Assembly: GCA_050291585.1 (NCBI GenBank) | Contig: JBNKKA010000003.1 | Coordinates: 6,146-70,145, forward strand | DNA from: JASJCL01 sp050291585 | Lineage (GTDB): Bacteria; Desulfobacterota; Desulfobacteria; Desulfobacterales; Desulfosarcinaceae | DNA length: 64,000 bases | Direction of reading: 5' to 3' | Shown here: positions 26,659 through 35,709 of the stretch, piece by piece | How the letters are laid out: every line of letters begins with the position of its first letter | Position numbering within the stretch: position 1 is the stretch's first letter | Program-made: the position numbers and the translations under genes | Notes under the pieces: model-generated | What the model was told of the DNA's origin: nothing | The model's input: the letters and a program-made list of their open reading frames with translations, nothing else | Databases searched by the model: none

Positions 26659-26694
26659 CACCCGGGGCGGCTGTCGGCGTCGCCCCGGGTGTTT
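26659..26694 (+). terminator. Rho-independent terminator after the small lipoprotein gene
   Basis: A perfect 11-bp stem, CACCCGGGGCG at 26659-26669 with CGCCCCGGGTG at 26681-26691, has an 11-base loop and is followed by TTT. It begins eight bases after the stop codon. The U-tract is short, but the stem is very GC-rich. Confidence 0.8.
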
Positions 26695-26738
26695 CCCCCG
26701 TTTATCCTTCCTCAGGGATCATCAGCAATCACTTGATT

Positions 26739-28199
26739 TCAAGCGAGTTTTACCACCACCAAGGTCAGATCGTCCTCAATGGCGAAGCCATCTCGGAATT
26801 GATCCACCGCATCCAGAATGAGTTGCTTGAGAGTGCCAGCATCTTCTTTGTGGTTGTCGATTATGATCTCCTTCAGCCGCTCGTGGCCGAAATAGTCACC
26901 ATCGGCATTGCGGGTCTCATGGATGCCGTCGGTACCGATGAGAATGATGCTGTTGGCTGGCCAGTCGGTGGATTCGACAGTCTCATAGCTTTTGGTCTCA
27001 TCCACTCCCAGGGCAATGCCCTTACCATTCATTTCCATGAATTTTCCGGCCTCGGGATCGTAGAATAGGGCGGGTTCATGCCCGGCGCGAGACCAGCGCA
27101 GGCGGCGGTTGGCCACATCGATCTCCAGAAAAAAAGCGGTGATAAAGCGACCCGTGGCCGCGTTGTCGCGGGTCAGATCCAGATTAACCGCTTTCATGAG
27201 GGTGGCCGGGTCGCTATAGTGGTGGGCGGCGAAGCGCATGAAGGCGCGTGCCGTGGCCATATGCAGGGCGGAACCGATGCCGTGGTCGGCGGCGTCTGCG
27301 ACAATAATGCCCAGACGGTTTCCGGGCAGTTCTAAATAGTCGTAATAATCGCCACCGGTCTCGTCGCAATAAAGGCTGGCCCCGGCCAGTTCGATCCCCT
27401 CAATTAATGGCGAGCTATGGGGGAGCAGGTTCTGCTGAACCTCCTCGGCTACTTTGAGGGCGTTGACCAGGCGGGAACGGTGGCGCAACCCGCGGATCAT
27501 GGTGTTGGTGTGGCCGGCGATGAAGCCAAATTCATCGCTTGTGGTGACCGGTACTAGGCGGGATAGATCGCCGTTGCTGACTTTTTCCAGTACGTGGGTT
27601 TCGTTCTGGAAAAGCAGGCGCAGGTTTTTGGAATAGGAAAAGATCAGGTTGATCACCATGCCCAAGAGGGCGATCATAATGAAGAGGACCTCTTCCAACA
27701 CAGTTTGTTGGGCGATTTCCAGGCGTTCTGCGGTCTCGCCGACCTCGCCCAGCCAGGCGAAATCACGAAGAATCACTAAACTGATCACCAGGGTAACGCA
27801 GAGGGTGGCGACCACGGCGACCGCCGAAAAACGGCGTGTCATGGGATAGAGGCGTTTGGGTGGTGTTTCAACGCCAGCGGTGGTCTCGGCCTGTTGGATC
27901 AGCAGGCGCTCGCGGGCCAGGGCCGTGTCCAGAGCCAGAAAAAAACCCACGATCAGACAGCCCAATAGCAGGGTCAGGCCACTGCCTATAGGGAAACCGT
28001 GCACTACCAGGTTGAAGACCACCACGATGGCGCCCACCGCCAGGGTGAGGAGCAGATCCATGCCAAACTGGCGTTTGGCCGCCTCAGTCGGAGCCGCGCT
28101 TGAGATGTACCGCGCTTCCAGCTTGGGGCGCACCAGAAAAGCCAAACCGAAGGGAAACAGAATCGAGGCCCCCAGCCACACGGGGGGCAAGGTTTCCAT
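26739..28199 (-). CDS. SpoIIE/RsbU-type PP2C phosphatase with multi-helix membrane domain
   Basis: This 486-residue protein has five predicted membrane helices in its first 195 residues (around 5-26, 44-66, 74-94, 124-144 and 171-193), a HAMP-like linker (about 195-245) and a PP2C phosphatase domain with GGDYYDYLELP and IVADAADHGIGSALHMATARAF. The metal-binding aspartates of the family are present. It lacks the big periplasmic sensor of the phosphatase at 23916-26078, so it probably answers a different cue, perhaps through its membrane part. It could act on the same STAS protein as that enzyme. Confidence 0.87.
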   Translation of the reverse strand: METLPPVWLGASILFPFGLAFLVRPKLEARYISSAAPTEAAKRQFGMDLLLTLAVGAIVVVFNLVVHGFPIGSGLTLLLGCLIVGFFLALDTALARERLLIQQAETTAGVETPPKRLYPMTRRFSAVAVVATLCVTLVISLVILRDFAWLGEVGETAERLEIAQQTVLEEVLFIMIALLGMVINLIFSYSKNLRLLFQNETHVLEKVSNGDLSRLVPVTTSDEFGFIAGHTNTMIRGLRHRSRLVNALKVAEEVQQNLLPHSSPLIEGIELAGASLYCDETGGDYYDYLELPGNRLGIIVADAADHGIGSALHMATARAFMRFAAHHYSDPATLMKAVNLDLTRDNAATGRFITAFFLEIDVANRRLRWSRAGHEPALFYDPEAGKFMEMNGKGIALGVDETKSYETVESTDWPANSIILIGTDGIHETRNADGDYFGHERLKEIIIDNHKEDAGTLKQLILDAVDQFRDGFAIEDDLTLVVVKLA

Positions 28200-28299
28200 G
28201 AAGGGTCAGACTTGACCGCCATAGATGGTCAATGCCGCTGTAGCGAACAGATAGTGGAAAAGGATGCGAACCATAGGTCCCCCCTGCTTGGGCATGGTA

Positions 28300-28318
28300 A
28301 TGTGCCATGGCGGCACAT
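28300..28318. promoter_or_regulatory. Palindrome in a divergent promoter region
   Basis: ATGTGCC and GGCACAT flank a five-base centre (28300-28318). It lies about 100 bp upstream of the - strand phosphatase start and 137 bp upstream of the DUF2065 gene. The symmetry suits a dimeric regulator, but no candidate regulator is adjacent. Confidence 0.4.
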
Positions 28319-28454
28319 GGTCAATGAGGCCTCGTGTCGGTCGGAGGCAGGTTTGTTTTGACAAGCGTTTCTCATTGAGAATATATAGCCGCTTTCCAGC
28401 ATCCACAAGTTTTCGCCTAAACTGAGAAGTTGCTCAGTTTGAATTCAGAATCCT

Positions 28455-28640
28455 ATGAAATTCTTTCTCTGTGTTTTAGGAATGGTGATGATCGTCGAGG
28501 GCTTGCCCTACTTTGCCTTTCCAGAAAAAATGAAGCTCTGGATCGCCAAAGTCTTGGAACTGTCCCCCGCCAGCATGCGGTGGTTGGGGCTGGTGCTCAT
28601 GCTGATGGGGTTGGTGCTTGTTGCCATCGCATGCTCCTAA
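28455..28640 (+). CDS. DUF2065 family small membrane protein
   Basis: This 61-residue protein has two membrane helices, one at residues 1-18 and one around 42-60, joined by a loop with EGLPYFAFPEKMKLW and LSPASMRWLG. Both loop elements are typical of the DUF2065 (YjeT-like) family, whose function is unknown. The length fits the family. It lies 31 bp before queA, but nothing in the family links it to tRNA modification. Confidence 0.85.
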   Translation: MKFFLCVLGMVMIVEGLPYFAFPEKMKLWIAKVLELSPASMRWLGLVLMLMGLVLVAIACS

Positions 28641-28671
28641 GGGTAAATAGCCTAGACCAAAGTGAAATCGA

Positions 28672-29718
28672 ATGTTCCACCGCAAAGACTACCACTACGA
28701 CCTGCCCGAGAACCTCATCGCCCAGAAACCCGTGGCGGGTCGCAAGAGATCCCGCCTGCTGCACCTGGATCGTGGGGCTGCGGGCATACGGCATCGACAC
28801 TTTTTAGAATTGCCAGACCTCCTCGAGGCGGGGGATCTCCTCGTGGTGAACAACACCGCCGTGATCCCCGGGCGGCTCTATGGATATAAGCCCACGGGGG
28901 GCAAGATCGAGGTCCTCCTCCTCGATTATCACCGGGGGGAGACAGACGGTGAGCGGGTGCATCGTTGCATGGTGCGGGCATCCAAGCCGGTGCGTCCAGG
29001 AATGCGGCTTTTTTTTGACGAACGCCTAAGCGCAGAGGTGCTGGAGGCCGCCGACGGGCTCTGCACCTTGCGCTTCATATCTCAATATGATTTTGAGACC
29101 CTCTTGAGTGAGATCGGCCACATTCCCCTGCCGCCCTACATCCGGCGCGACGGTTCCGAAAATCGGGAGGACCGACACGACTACCAGACCGTTTACGCCT
29201 CCCGGAAAGGCGCCATCGCCGCTCCCACGGCGGGTCTCCATTTTACCGAGGACCTGCTCGAACAACTGGAGGCCAAAGGGGTTCAAGTGGCCCAGGTCAC
29301 TCTCCATGTGGGCTATGGCACCTTCGTCCCGGTGCGGGTGGACGATATCCGCGAGCATAAAATGCACGCCGAGTGGTATGCCCTCGATGTGCCTACCGCA
29401 GAGGCGGTCAATGCCGCCAAAGCCGATGGCCGCCGGGTGATAGCCGTTGGCACCACCGCCGTTCGTACCCTGGAAGCATGTGCGCGTGGGGGTGGCGGGG
29501 TGACGGCCGCCAGCGGGGCCTGCGACCTCTTCATCTATCCGGGCTACCGCTTCAAGGTGGTAGATGCCCTCATCACCAATTTCCATCTGCCCGAGTCGAC
29601 CCTCCTCATGCTGGTGTCGGCCCTGACCGGCCGAAAGCGGATCCTGGCGGCCTACCGGGAGGCGGTGGATGAGGGGTATCGTTTTTTCAGCTATGGGGAT
29701 GCCATGCTGATAACTTAG
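28672..29718 (+). CDS. queA: S-adenosylmethionine:tRNA ribosyltransferase-isomerase
   Basis: QueA moves the ribosyl part of S-adenosylmethionine to 7-aminomethyl-7-deazaguanine in tRNA, making epoxyqueuosine. The 348-residue length is normal. Family features include the N-terminus YDLPENLIAQKP, RHFLELPDLLEAGDLLVVNNTAV, the AAPTAGLHFT-type element (here IAAPTAGLHFTEDLL), HVGYGTFVPV, and the closing TNFHLPESTLLMLVSAL and YRFFSYGDAMLI. The gene for the preceding enzyme step, tgt, follows after 89 bp, which is a common arrangement. It acts in the cytosol. Confidence 0.97.
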   Translation: MFHRKDYHYDLPENLIAQKPVAGRKRSRLLHLDRGAAGIRHRHFLELPDLLEAGDLLVVNNTAVIPGRLYGYKPTGGKIEVLLLDYHRGETDGERVHRCMVRASKPVRPGMRLFFDERLSAEVLEAADGLCTLRFISQYDFETLLSEIGHIPLPPYIRRDGSENREDRHDYQTVYASRKGAIAAPTAGLHFTEDLLEQLEAKGVQVAQVTLHVGYGTFVPVRVDDIREHKMHAEWYALDVPTAEAVNAAKADGRRVIAVGTTAVRTLEACARGGGGVTAASGACDLFIYPGYRFKVVDALITNFHLPESTLLMLVSALTGRKRILAAYREAVDEGYRFFSYGDAMLIT

Positions 29719-29807
29719 CTTGTCATGGCATAGGCTCCATGTCGGACTGTGCCTCTGGAGTTGTATTTAACCTCGCTTTTCACATTCAGCTGGACTCTAG
29801 GACCGGT

Positions 29808-30935
29808 ATGCCCACTTTCAAAACCATCGCCCAGTCATCCACCGCTCCCGCCCGGGCGGGGCGGTTCGACACCGTTCACAGTCGCGTGGAAACACCCATT
29901 TTCATGCCGGTGGGCACCCTGGGGACCGTAAAAGCGCTACCCCCCGAGGTGCTCGTGGAGGCCGGGGCCCAGATCATCCTGGGAAACACCTATCATCTCT
30001 ACTTGCGGCCAGGCTGCGGGGTGATCGAAAAGTTCAACGGGTTGCACCGTTTCATGAACTGGGAGCGGTCGCTTCTGACAGATTCGGGGGGATTCCAGGT
30101 TTTCTCTCTGGCGGGATTGTCCGAGATCGACGAGGAGGGCTACGCCTTTCAGTCCCACCTGGACGGGTCGCGCCATCTCCTCACCCCGGAGAAGGCCATG
30201 GATGTGCAGATCTGCCTCGATTCAGACATTCACATGTGCCTCGACCAGTGCATCCCCTATCCGGCGGATCGGCGCACGGCCGAGGAGGCGCTCGCCCTGA
30301 CCACCCGCTGGGCCAAACGATGCAGGATCCATTGGGAAACTCGCACCGACAGGCAAAACAAGCTCTTCGGCATCGTCCAGGGAGGCATGTACGCCGACCT
30401 GCGCAGCCGTTCGGCCCAGGAGTTGGCCGAGTTGGATCTGCCGGGGTACGCCATCGGCGGCCTCAGCGTGGGGGAGCCCAAGGAGCTGATGCTGGAGATG
30501 GCGGCCCATACCCTGCCCTTGCTTCCTGCGGATAAGCCCAAGTACATCATGGGGGTGGGCACCCCCGAGGACCTTGTGGAGCTGGTAGCTTTAGGGGCCG
30601 ATATGTTCGATTGCGTCATGCCAACCCGCAACGCCCGCAACGGACAACTCTTCACCCGCCGGGGGCGGATCAATATCAGCAACGCCCGTTTTCGAGAGGA
30701 CACCCGCCCACTGGACGAGAGTTGCGGCTGTTACACCTGCAGGAACTACTCCCGCGCCTACCTGCGCCATCTCTACAGCGCGCGTGAAATTATGGCCTAT
30801 TACCTTAACACCCTCCACAATCTGTATTATTATCTGACTCTCGTCAGGCAGATGCGCACCGCCATCTGCGAGGATGGTTTTGACGCTTTTCGGCGGCAAT
30901 TTTACACCGACCGGGAGGGCGGCGCGAAAGATTAA
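29808..30935 (+). CDS. tgt: tRNA-guanine transglycosylase
   Basis: Tgt swaps guanine 34 of GUN tRNAs for preQ1, the base that QueA then modifies. The protein of about 375 residues (start ATG 29808, MPTFKTIAQ) has LTDSGGFQVFSL with the active-site aspartate, the substrate loop GGLSVGEPKELM, the nucleophile region in MGVGTPEDLVE and DMFDCVMPTRNARNGQ, and the zinc site CGCYTC near residue 306. An in-frame start at 29739 would add 23 residues unlike the family. It follows queA on the same strand. Confidence 0.96.
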   Translation: MPTFKTIAQSSTAPARAGRFDTVHSRVETPIFMPVGTLGTVKALPPEVLVEAGAQIILGNTYHLYLRPGCGVIEKFNGLHRFMNWERSLLTDSGGFQVFSLAGLSEIDEEGYAFQSHLDGSRHLLTPEKAMDVQICLDSDIHMCLDQCIPYPADRRTAEEALALTTRWAKRCRIHWETRTDRQNKLFGIVQGGMYADLRSRSAQELAELDLPGYAIGGLSVGEPKELMLEMAAHTLPLLPADKPKYIMGVGTPEDLVELVALGADMFDCVMPTRNARNGQLFTRRGRINISNARFREDTRPLDESCGCYTCRNYSRAYLRHLYSAREIMAYYLNTLHNLYYYLTLVRQMRTAICEDGFDAFRRQFYTDREGGAKD

Positions 30936-30967
30936 TCCACTTTAGGAATCACTTTTAGGAGGTTCGC

Positions 30968-31186
30968 ATGAAAGCAAAGGTCGAAGCGGCACTGGACAAG
31001 ATTCGCCCCATGCTCAAGGCCGATGGGGGGGATGTGGAGCTGGTCGATATCGTCGACGGCGTGGTCAAGGTTCGTCTCCAGGGGGCCTGCGCGGGTTGCC
31101 CCATGTCCCAGATGACCCTGCGCAACGGTATCGAAAAGGTGCTCAAGCAGGAGATCCCCGAGATCAAAGGGGTGGAACCGGCCTGA
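30968..31186 (+). CDS. NifU-like iron-sulfur scaffold protein
   Basis: The 72-residue protein is a single NifU C-terminal-type domain. It begins KVEAALDKIRPMLKADGGDVELVDI and has the cluster-binding CxxC in GACAGCPMSQMTL near residues 39-42. Such proteins carry and pass on [4Fe-4S] clusters. The length is typical of stand-alone Nfu proteins. It has a good ribosome site (TAGGAGG) and lies 32 bp after tgt, whose radical SAM neighbours in the queuosine pathway need clusters, although this link is only suggestive. Confidence 0.92.
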   Translation: MKAKVEAALDKIRPMLKADGGDVELVDIVDGVVKVRLQGACAGCPMSQMTLRNGIEKVLKQEIPEIKGVEPA

Positions 31187-31234
31187 CGCCAACCCGTCCA
31201 TTCCAGGGCTGGTGCCGTTTAAGGCCCCGGTGGC

Positions 31235-31264
31235 TTGACATCCAGCCTTGATTTTCAATACGAT
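31235..31264 (+). promoter_or_regulatory. Probable sigma-70 promoter for the Cache histidine kinase operon
   Basis: A perfect -35 box TTGACA at 31235-31240 and a -10 box TACGAT at 31259-31264 are separated by 18 bp. It lies 97 bp upstream of the kinase start, in the gap after the NifU-like gene. Confidence 0.55.
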
Positions 31265-31360
31265 TCAGCGATTTTATTTCTTCAGTTCCCCACCTGAACC
31301 GTGCCCGCCGGCTGTTTTCGGCCGCCACGATTGGAACTCTATAAACTGGGGTCGTATCCC

Positions 31361-33730
31361 ATGCGCTGGTTTTCCGATCTTCGGATTCGCTACAAGCTCC
31401 TGGTGAGCTACGCCACGGTGTTCACCCTTTCCATGTCTCTAGGCAGCTATATCATCTATACTTTCGTTCGCCAGACCATTGAAACAGGCATCGAGAGTGA
31501 GCTGGAAAACAGCACCAACACCATCCTCGATATGGTGCGCACGGCGGCCAATGTCTCCATTCGCAACCATCTGCGCGCCGTGGCCGAAAAAAATCGCGAG
31601 ATCGCCGAGGATTTCTATGCGCGCTCCCAGGCCGGTGAGATGAGCGTGGCGGAGGCCAAGGAGCTGGCCCGCCATGTATTGCTCAGTCAGACCATCGGCA
31701 AGACCGGCTACATTTATTGCATCAACAGCTCCGGGCAGATCGTGATTCATCCCGAGGCCGCCCTCATTGGGGCCGATCTGTCGCGTTTCGATTTTATTCG
31801 TGATCAGAAAGCCCGCAAAATGGGCTACCTGGAGTATGACTGGCAGAATCCGGGCGAAGACCACCGTCGCCCCAAGGCGCTCTATATGACGTACTTTGAG
31901 CCCTGGGATTGGATCATCTCGGTCTCTTCCTATCGTAGCGAGTTCCTTGAGCTCATCGACGTGAAAGATTTTGAGGCGGGCATCCTCTCGCTCACTTTCG
32001 GCCAGACGGGCTACTCCTTCATCATAGACAGCAAGGGCAACCTCATTCTCCACCCCGCTCTGGAAGGCAACTACTTAAACGCCCAGGACCGCAAAGGCCA
32101 CTACTTCATCAAGGAGATCTGTCAACGTAAAAGCGGCAAGATTACCTACCCCTGGGAAAATCCAGGCGAAAAAAACCCCCGTGAAAAGCTGGTGATCTTC
32201 AACTATATCCCCGAGTTCGATTGGATCGTGGCTTCCTCTAGCTATTTGGATGAGTTCTACGCCCCCCTGAAGATGGTACGCAGCCTCATTGTGGCCACGG
32301 TGGTGATCTTCATGCTCCTGGTGTTACCCATTACTCTGCGCTTGAGCTCTTCCATCACTCAACCACTGAGGGAGCTGATGCAGCAGTTCGCAAAAGGTGC
32401 AAGGGGGGACATCTCGGTGCGCATGCAGCGCCACAGCCAAGATGAGATTGGTCACTTAGCGCGCTATTTCAACACTTTCATGGAAAGGCTGGAAGCATAC
32501 AGCGTTCGACTCCAGAATATCATCGACTCCATGCCCTCAATTCTGGTGGGGGTGGACCGCAAGGGTCGGGTAACCTTATGGAACCGTGAGGCGGAGCGGG
32601 TCACCCTGCTCACCTCCCAGGCCGCCCTGGGTCGATTGGTGACCGATGTGCTGCCCCAGCTTCAGGAAAATGTCGATCAGATCCGACCGGCCCTGGAGAA
32701 ACAGCAAGCTACCGCCCTTGAAAAGGTGGTCTTCAAAGATGCCGACCGCCTCACCTATCTGAACATCATGATCTATCCGCTCACCGTGGACCAGGTGGCC
32801 GGGGCGGTGATCCGGGTGGACGACGTCACCGACCGGGTTCGACTTGAGAACACCATGGTGCAGACCGAGAAGATGATGTCGGTGGGCGGCCTGGCCGCAG
32901 GCATGGCCCATGAGATCAATAATCCCCTGGGGGGCATCCTCCAGAGCCTCCAGAACATTGAACGGCGTCTGTCGGCCGATCTACCCAAAAATCACAATGA
33001 GGCCGAGGCATGCGGCACCCGGCTCGAGGCCATTCGGTCCTACCTGGAACAGCGTCGCGTGCTCAAATTCCTGGATGGCATTCGGGTGTCTGGCGAGCGC
33101 GCCTCGCATATCGTTCAGAACATGCTCAGCTTCAGCCGCCGCAGCGAGGCCCGCAAGACACCCGTGGCCCTGGCGCAATTGCTGGATAAAACCGTCGAGC
33201 TGGCCGCCCACGACTATGACCTACGCAAGAAATATGATTTTCGCGACATTCGCATCGTGCGCGCCTACGATGCCACTTTGCCCGATGTGCCCTGTGTGGC
33301 CACCGAGATCGAGCAGGTGGTGCTCAACATTCTGCGCAACGCCGCCCAGGCCATGACAGTCACCACGCAAAAGCGTCCGCCCGAGTTGGTCCTGACCACC
33401 CGCCGTCAGCTGGAAATGGCCCTCATCTCCATTAGCGATAATGGCCCTGGGATGGCGGCCGACATGCGTTCGCGCGTGTTCGAGCCTTTTTTTACCACCA
33501 AGGACATCGGTATTGGCACTGGCCTGGGGCTGAGCGTCTCCTATTTCATCATAAACAGCCACCACGGCGGCCAGCTCAGCGTGGAATCGGAGGCCGGGCA
33601 GGGGAGCTGCTTTACCATCAGCCTGCCCTTGGAGCAGGCTCCGGGTGACGCAGCTGACATTTTCACCAGGGCCGGAGAGGCACCACAGCTGCCTGCGCCT
33701 GAATCCAAAGCGGAGCGCGGGTCATCATGA
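31361..33730 (+). CDS. Membrane histidine kinase with double Cache sensor, HAMP and PAS
   Basis: This kinase of about 789 residues has a first membrane helix (about 12-36) and a periplasmic sensor made of two Cache-like repeats, marked by KTGYIYCINSSGQIVIHP and QTGYSFIIDSKGNLILHP. A second helix (about 312-332), HAMP, PAS, and a HisKA domain with the phosphorylated histidine in MAHEINNPLGG near 515 follow. The ATPase domain has NAAQAM, DNGPGM and GTGLGLSVSY. Cache pairs of this kind often bind small organic acids. The start is ATG 31361; a GTG-type start 20 codons earlier is less likely. The stop overlaps the regulator gene, its obvious partner. Confidence 0.92.
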   Translation: MRWFSDLRIRYKLLVSYATVFTLSMSLGSYIIYTFVRQTIETGIESELENSTNTILDMVRTAANVSIRNHLRAVAEKNREIAEDFYARSQAGEMSVAEAKELARHVLLSQTIGKTGYIYCINSSGQIVIHPEAALIGADLSRFDFIRDQKARKMGYLEYDWQNPGEDHRRPKALYMTYFEPWDWIISVSSYRSEFLELIDVKDFEAGILSLTFGQTGYSFIIDSKGNLILHPALEGNYLNAQDRKGHYFIKEICQRKSGKITYPWENPGEKNPREKLVIFNYIPEFDWIVASSSYLDEFYAPLKMVRSLIVATVVIFMLLVLPITLRLSSSITQPLRELMQQFAKGARGDISVRMQRHSQDEIGHLARYFNTFMERLEAYSVRLQNIIDSMPSILVGVDRKGRVTLWNREAERVTLLTSQAALGRLVTDVLPQLQENVDQIRPALEKQQATALEKVVFKDADRLTYLNIMIYPLTVDQVAGAVIRVDDVTDRVRLENTMVQTEKMMSVGGLAAGMAHEINNPLGGILQSLQNIERRLSADLPKNHNEAEACGTRLEAIRSYLEQRRVLKFLDGIRVSGERASHIVQNMLSFSRRSEARKTPVALAQLLDKTVELAAHDYDLRKKYDFRDIRIVRAYDATLPDVPCVATEIEQVVLNILRNAAQAMTVTTQKRPPELVLTTRRQLEMALISISDNGPGMAADMRSRVFEPFFTTKDIGIGTGLGLSVSYFIINSHHGGQLSVESEAGQGSCFTISLPLEQAPGDAADIFTRAGEAPQLPAPESKAERGSS

Positions 33731-35700
33731 AGGGCGAAGAGCTGGGCGACATTCTCATCATCGATGACGAAGCCATCATGCGCGAGAGCATCGCCGTCTA
33801 TCTTGAGGATAGCGGCTACGCCGTATCGGAAGCCGCGGACGGGCAGGCGGGGTTGGAGCGCTTCGCGACCCTTAAACCCGACCTGGTGCTCCTCGACCTG
33901 CGCATGCCCGGCATGGACGGGCTGGAAGTGCTCTCCGAAATTGGTCAGAGCGACCCCGATGTACCCGTCATCGTCGTTACCGGGGCCGGGGGGATGCAGG
34001 ACGCCGTGGCCGCTCTGCGTCTGGGGGCTTTCGATTTTATCGCCAAGCCCATCATCGACATGGCCGTGCTGGAACACGCCGTTCGGCGGGGGCTCGATCA
34101 AAGGGCCCTGGTCCAAGAAAATCGCCGCTACCGCCAGGGGCTGGAGACCGAAATTCAGGCGCGCACCCAAGCCCTGCAGGAGCGATCCGAGGATCTCGAA
34201 AACGCCAACCAACACCTCAAAAAGGAGATCGCCCACGGCCAGCGCATGGCCGAGGCCCTCCAGCACAGCGAGAACCGCCTGCGCGAGGTGATCGCTCTCT
34301 TTGAAGGCTATATCTATACTGTCGATACGGATTACCGTATCGAGTTCATGAATCGACGACTCAGCGAGACTATTGGCCGGGATGCCACCGGCGAGCTTTG
34401 TTTTGAGGCGCTCTATCAAGGCAGCGGGCCCTGCACTTGGTGCCCCAACACCGGTGTTTTCAAGGGTCGCACCGAGCGGCATGAGTTTAAACATCCTAAA
34501 AACGGCAGCGGTGATGAGCGGTGGTACCATGCCATCCATGCGCCCATCGTTGGTGCCGACGGTGAGGTTGCGCGGGCCCAGATGATCGTCATGGATATCA
34601 CCGAGCGCAAGCAGACCGAAGAGTCCCTCAAGCGCAGTGAGGCCGAGCTCAAGGCCCAGACCGACCGCCTGCGCTCATCTCTGAAAGGGCGCCTGCGTTT
34701 CGGCAATATCGTCGGTAAGAGCCCGGCCATGCAAACGGTCTACAATAGTATCCTCAAGGCGGCCGAGTCCTCGGCCAACGTGATCGTCTATGGGGAATCC
34801 GGTACCGGAAAAGAGCTGGTCTCGCGCACCATTCACGACTTGAGTCGTCGCGGGGGCAGGCAGTTCGTCACCGTGAACTGCGGGGCGATTCCCGAGAACC
34901 TGCTCGAGAGCGAGTTTTTCGGCTATCGTAAAGGTGCTTTCACCGGTGCCCAGGCGGACAAGCCTGGGTTCCTCGACGCCGCCCATGAGGGCACCCTTTT
35001 TCTGGACGAGATCGGTGAGTTGCCCCTCGCCATGCAGGTCAAGCTTTTGCGGGCCATAGAGGGTGGGGGGTTCACCCCCATCGGTAGCCAGGACGTGATC
35101 CTACCCGACCTGCGTATCATCGCTGCCACCAACCGTGACCTGGAATCCCAGATGCACCAGGGGCGCATTCGGCGCGATTTTTACTATCGTATCCACATCA
35201 TTCCCGTCTATATCCCCCCCCTGCGTGAACGCAGGGCCGATATCCCCTTGTTGGCCCACCATTTTCTGGAACTCCATACCGAGGAGGGCGCTGTGGCTGC
35301 CCTTCCCGATACTGTCATGCAAGCCATGATGACCCACGACTGGCCCGGCAACGTGCGTGAGCTCCAGAATGTCGTTCATCGTTATGTGACCCTCAATGAG
35401 TTGCCCATCCCCGCCTCTGATCGCTCCCGGATCCCAGCCAACGCTTCTCTACCGGATGGTGCTGGGCCCTGGAAGGAGCCATCGAAGGGTTTCGACCCCC
35501 ACCTGCCTTTAACGGATAACGCTTCCGCCCGCCTCGCCGACGTCATGCGCGCCTTTGAAAAGCGTTATCTCGAAAAGATGCTCACTACCCACCATTGGCA
35601 TCGTTCCCGGGTGGCTCGCCAACTGGGAGTAGATCGCCGCACCCTTTTCCGCAAGATCAAGTCTTATGGGATAGAAAAATCCCAATTTGAGACAAAATAG
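33727..35700 (+). CDS. Sigma-54 response regulator (REC-PAS-AAA+-HTH)
   Basis: The 657-residue protein has a receiver domain with its phosphorylatable aspartate in VLLDLRMPGMDG near residue 57. A coiled-coil linker (about 130-180) and a PAS domain with the cysteine motif CFEALYQGSGPCTWCP follow. The sigma-54 AAA+ domain has Walker A GESGTGKE, the sigma-54 contact loop GAFTGA and Walker B LFLDEIGE. A Fis-type helix-turn-helix (RSRVARQLGVDRRTLFRKI) closes the protein near residues 628-648. Its ATG overlaps the kinase stop. A sigma-54 promoter and an inverted repeat lie just downstream, so the acetate-transporter gene is its likely target. Confidence 0.94.
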   Translation: MKGEELGDILIIDDEAIMRESIAVYLEDSGYAVSEAADGQAGLERFATLKPDLVLLDLRMPGMDGLEVLSEIGQSDPDVPVIVVTGAGGMQDAVAALRLGAFDFIAKPIIDMAVLEHAVRRGLDQRALVQENRRYRQGLETEIQARTQALQERSEDLENANQHLKKEIAHGQRMAEALQHSENRLREVIALFEGYIYTVDTDYRIEFMNRRLSETIGRDATGELCFEALYQGSGPCTWCPNTGVFKGRTERHEFKHPKNGSGDERWYHAIHAPIVGADGEVARAQMIVMDITERKQTEESLKRSEAELKAQTDRLRSSLKGRLRFGNIVGKSPAMQTVYNSILKAAESSANVIVYGESGTGKELVSRTIHDLSRRGGRQFVTVNCGAIPENLLESEFFGYRKGAFTGAQADKPGFLDAAHEGTLFLDEIGELPLAMQVKLLRAIEGGGFTPIGSQDVILPDLRIIAATNRDLESQMHQGRIRRDFYYRIHIIPVYIPPLRERRADIPLLAHHFLELHTEEGAVAALPDTVMQAMMTHDWPGNVRELQNVVHRYVTLNELPIPASDRSRIPANASLPDGAGPWKEPSKGFDPHLPLTDNASARLADVMRAFEKRYLEKMLTTHHWHRSRVARQLGVDRRTLFRKIKSYGIEKSQFETK

Positions 35701-35709
35701 TCTCAAATT
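35684..35709. promoter_or_regulatory. Inverted repeat, likely enhancer site of the sigma-54 regulator
   Basis: AATTTGAGAC and GTCTCAAATT are perfect 10-bp arms around a six-base centre, overlapping the end of the response regulator gene. A related half-site TTTGGGAC lies at 35756-35763. The repeat is about 155 bp upstream of the sigma-54 promoter at 35866, a normal distance for an enhancer. Confidence 0.6.

Noticed and set aside
28641..28671. PreQ1 riboswitch before queA
   Set aside because: Only 31 bases separate queA from the upstream gene, and no preQ1-type stem and loop is visible.
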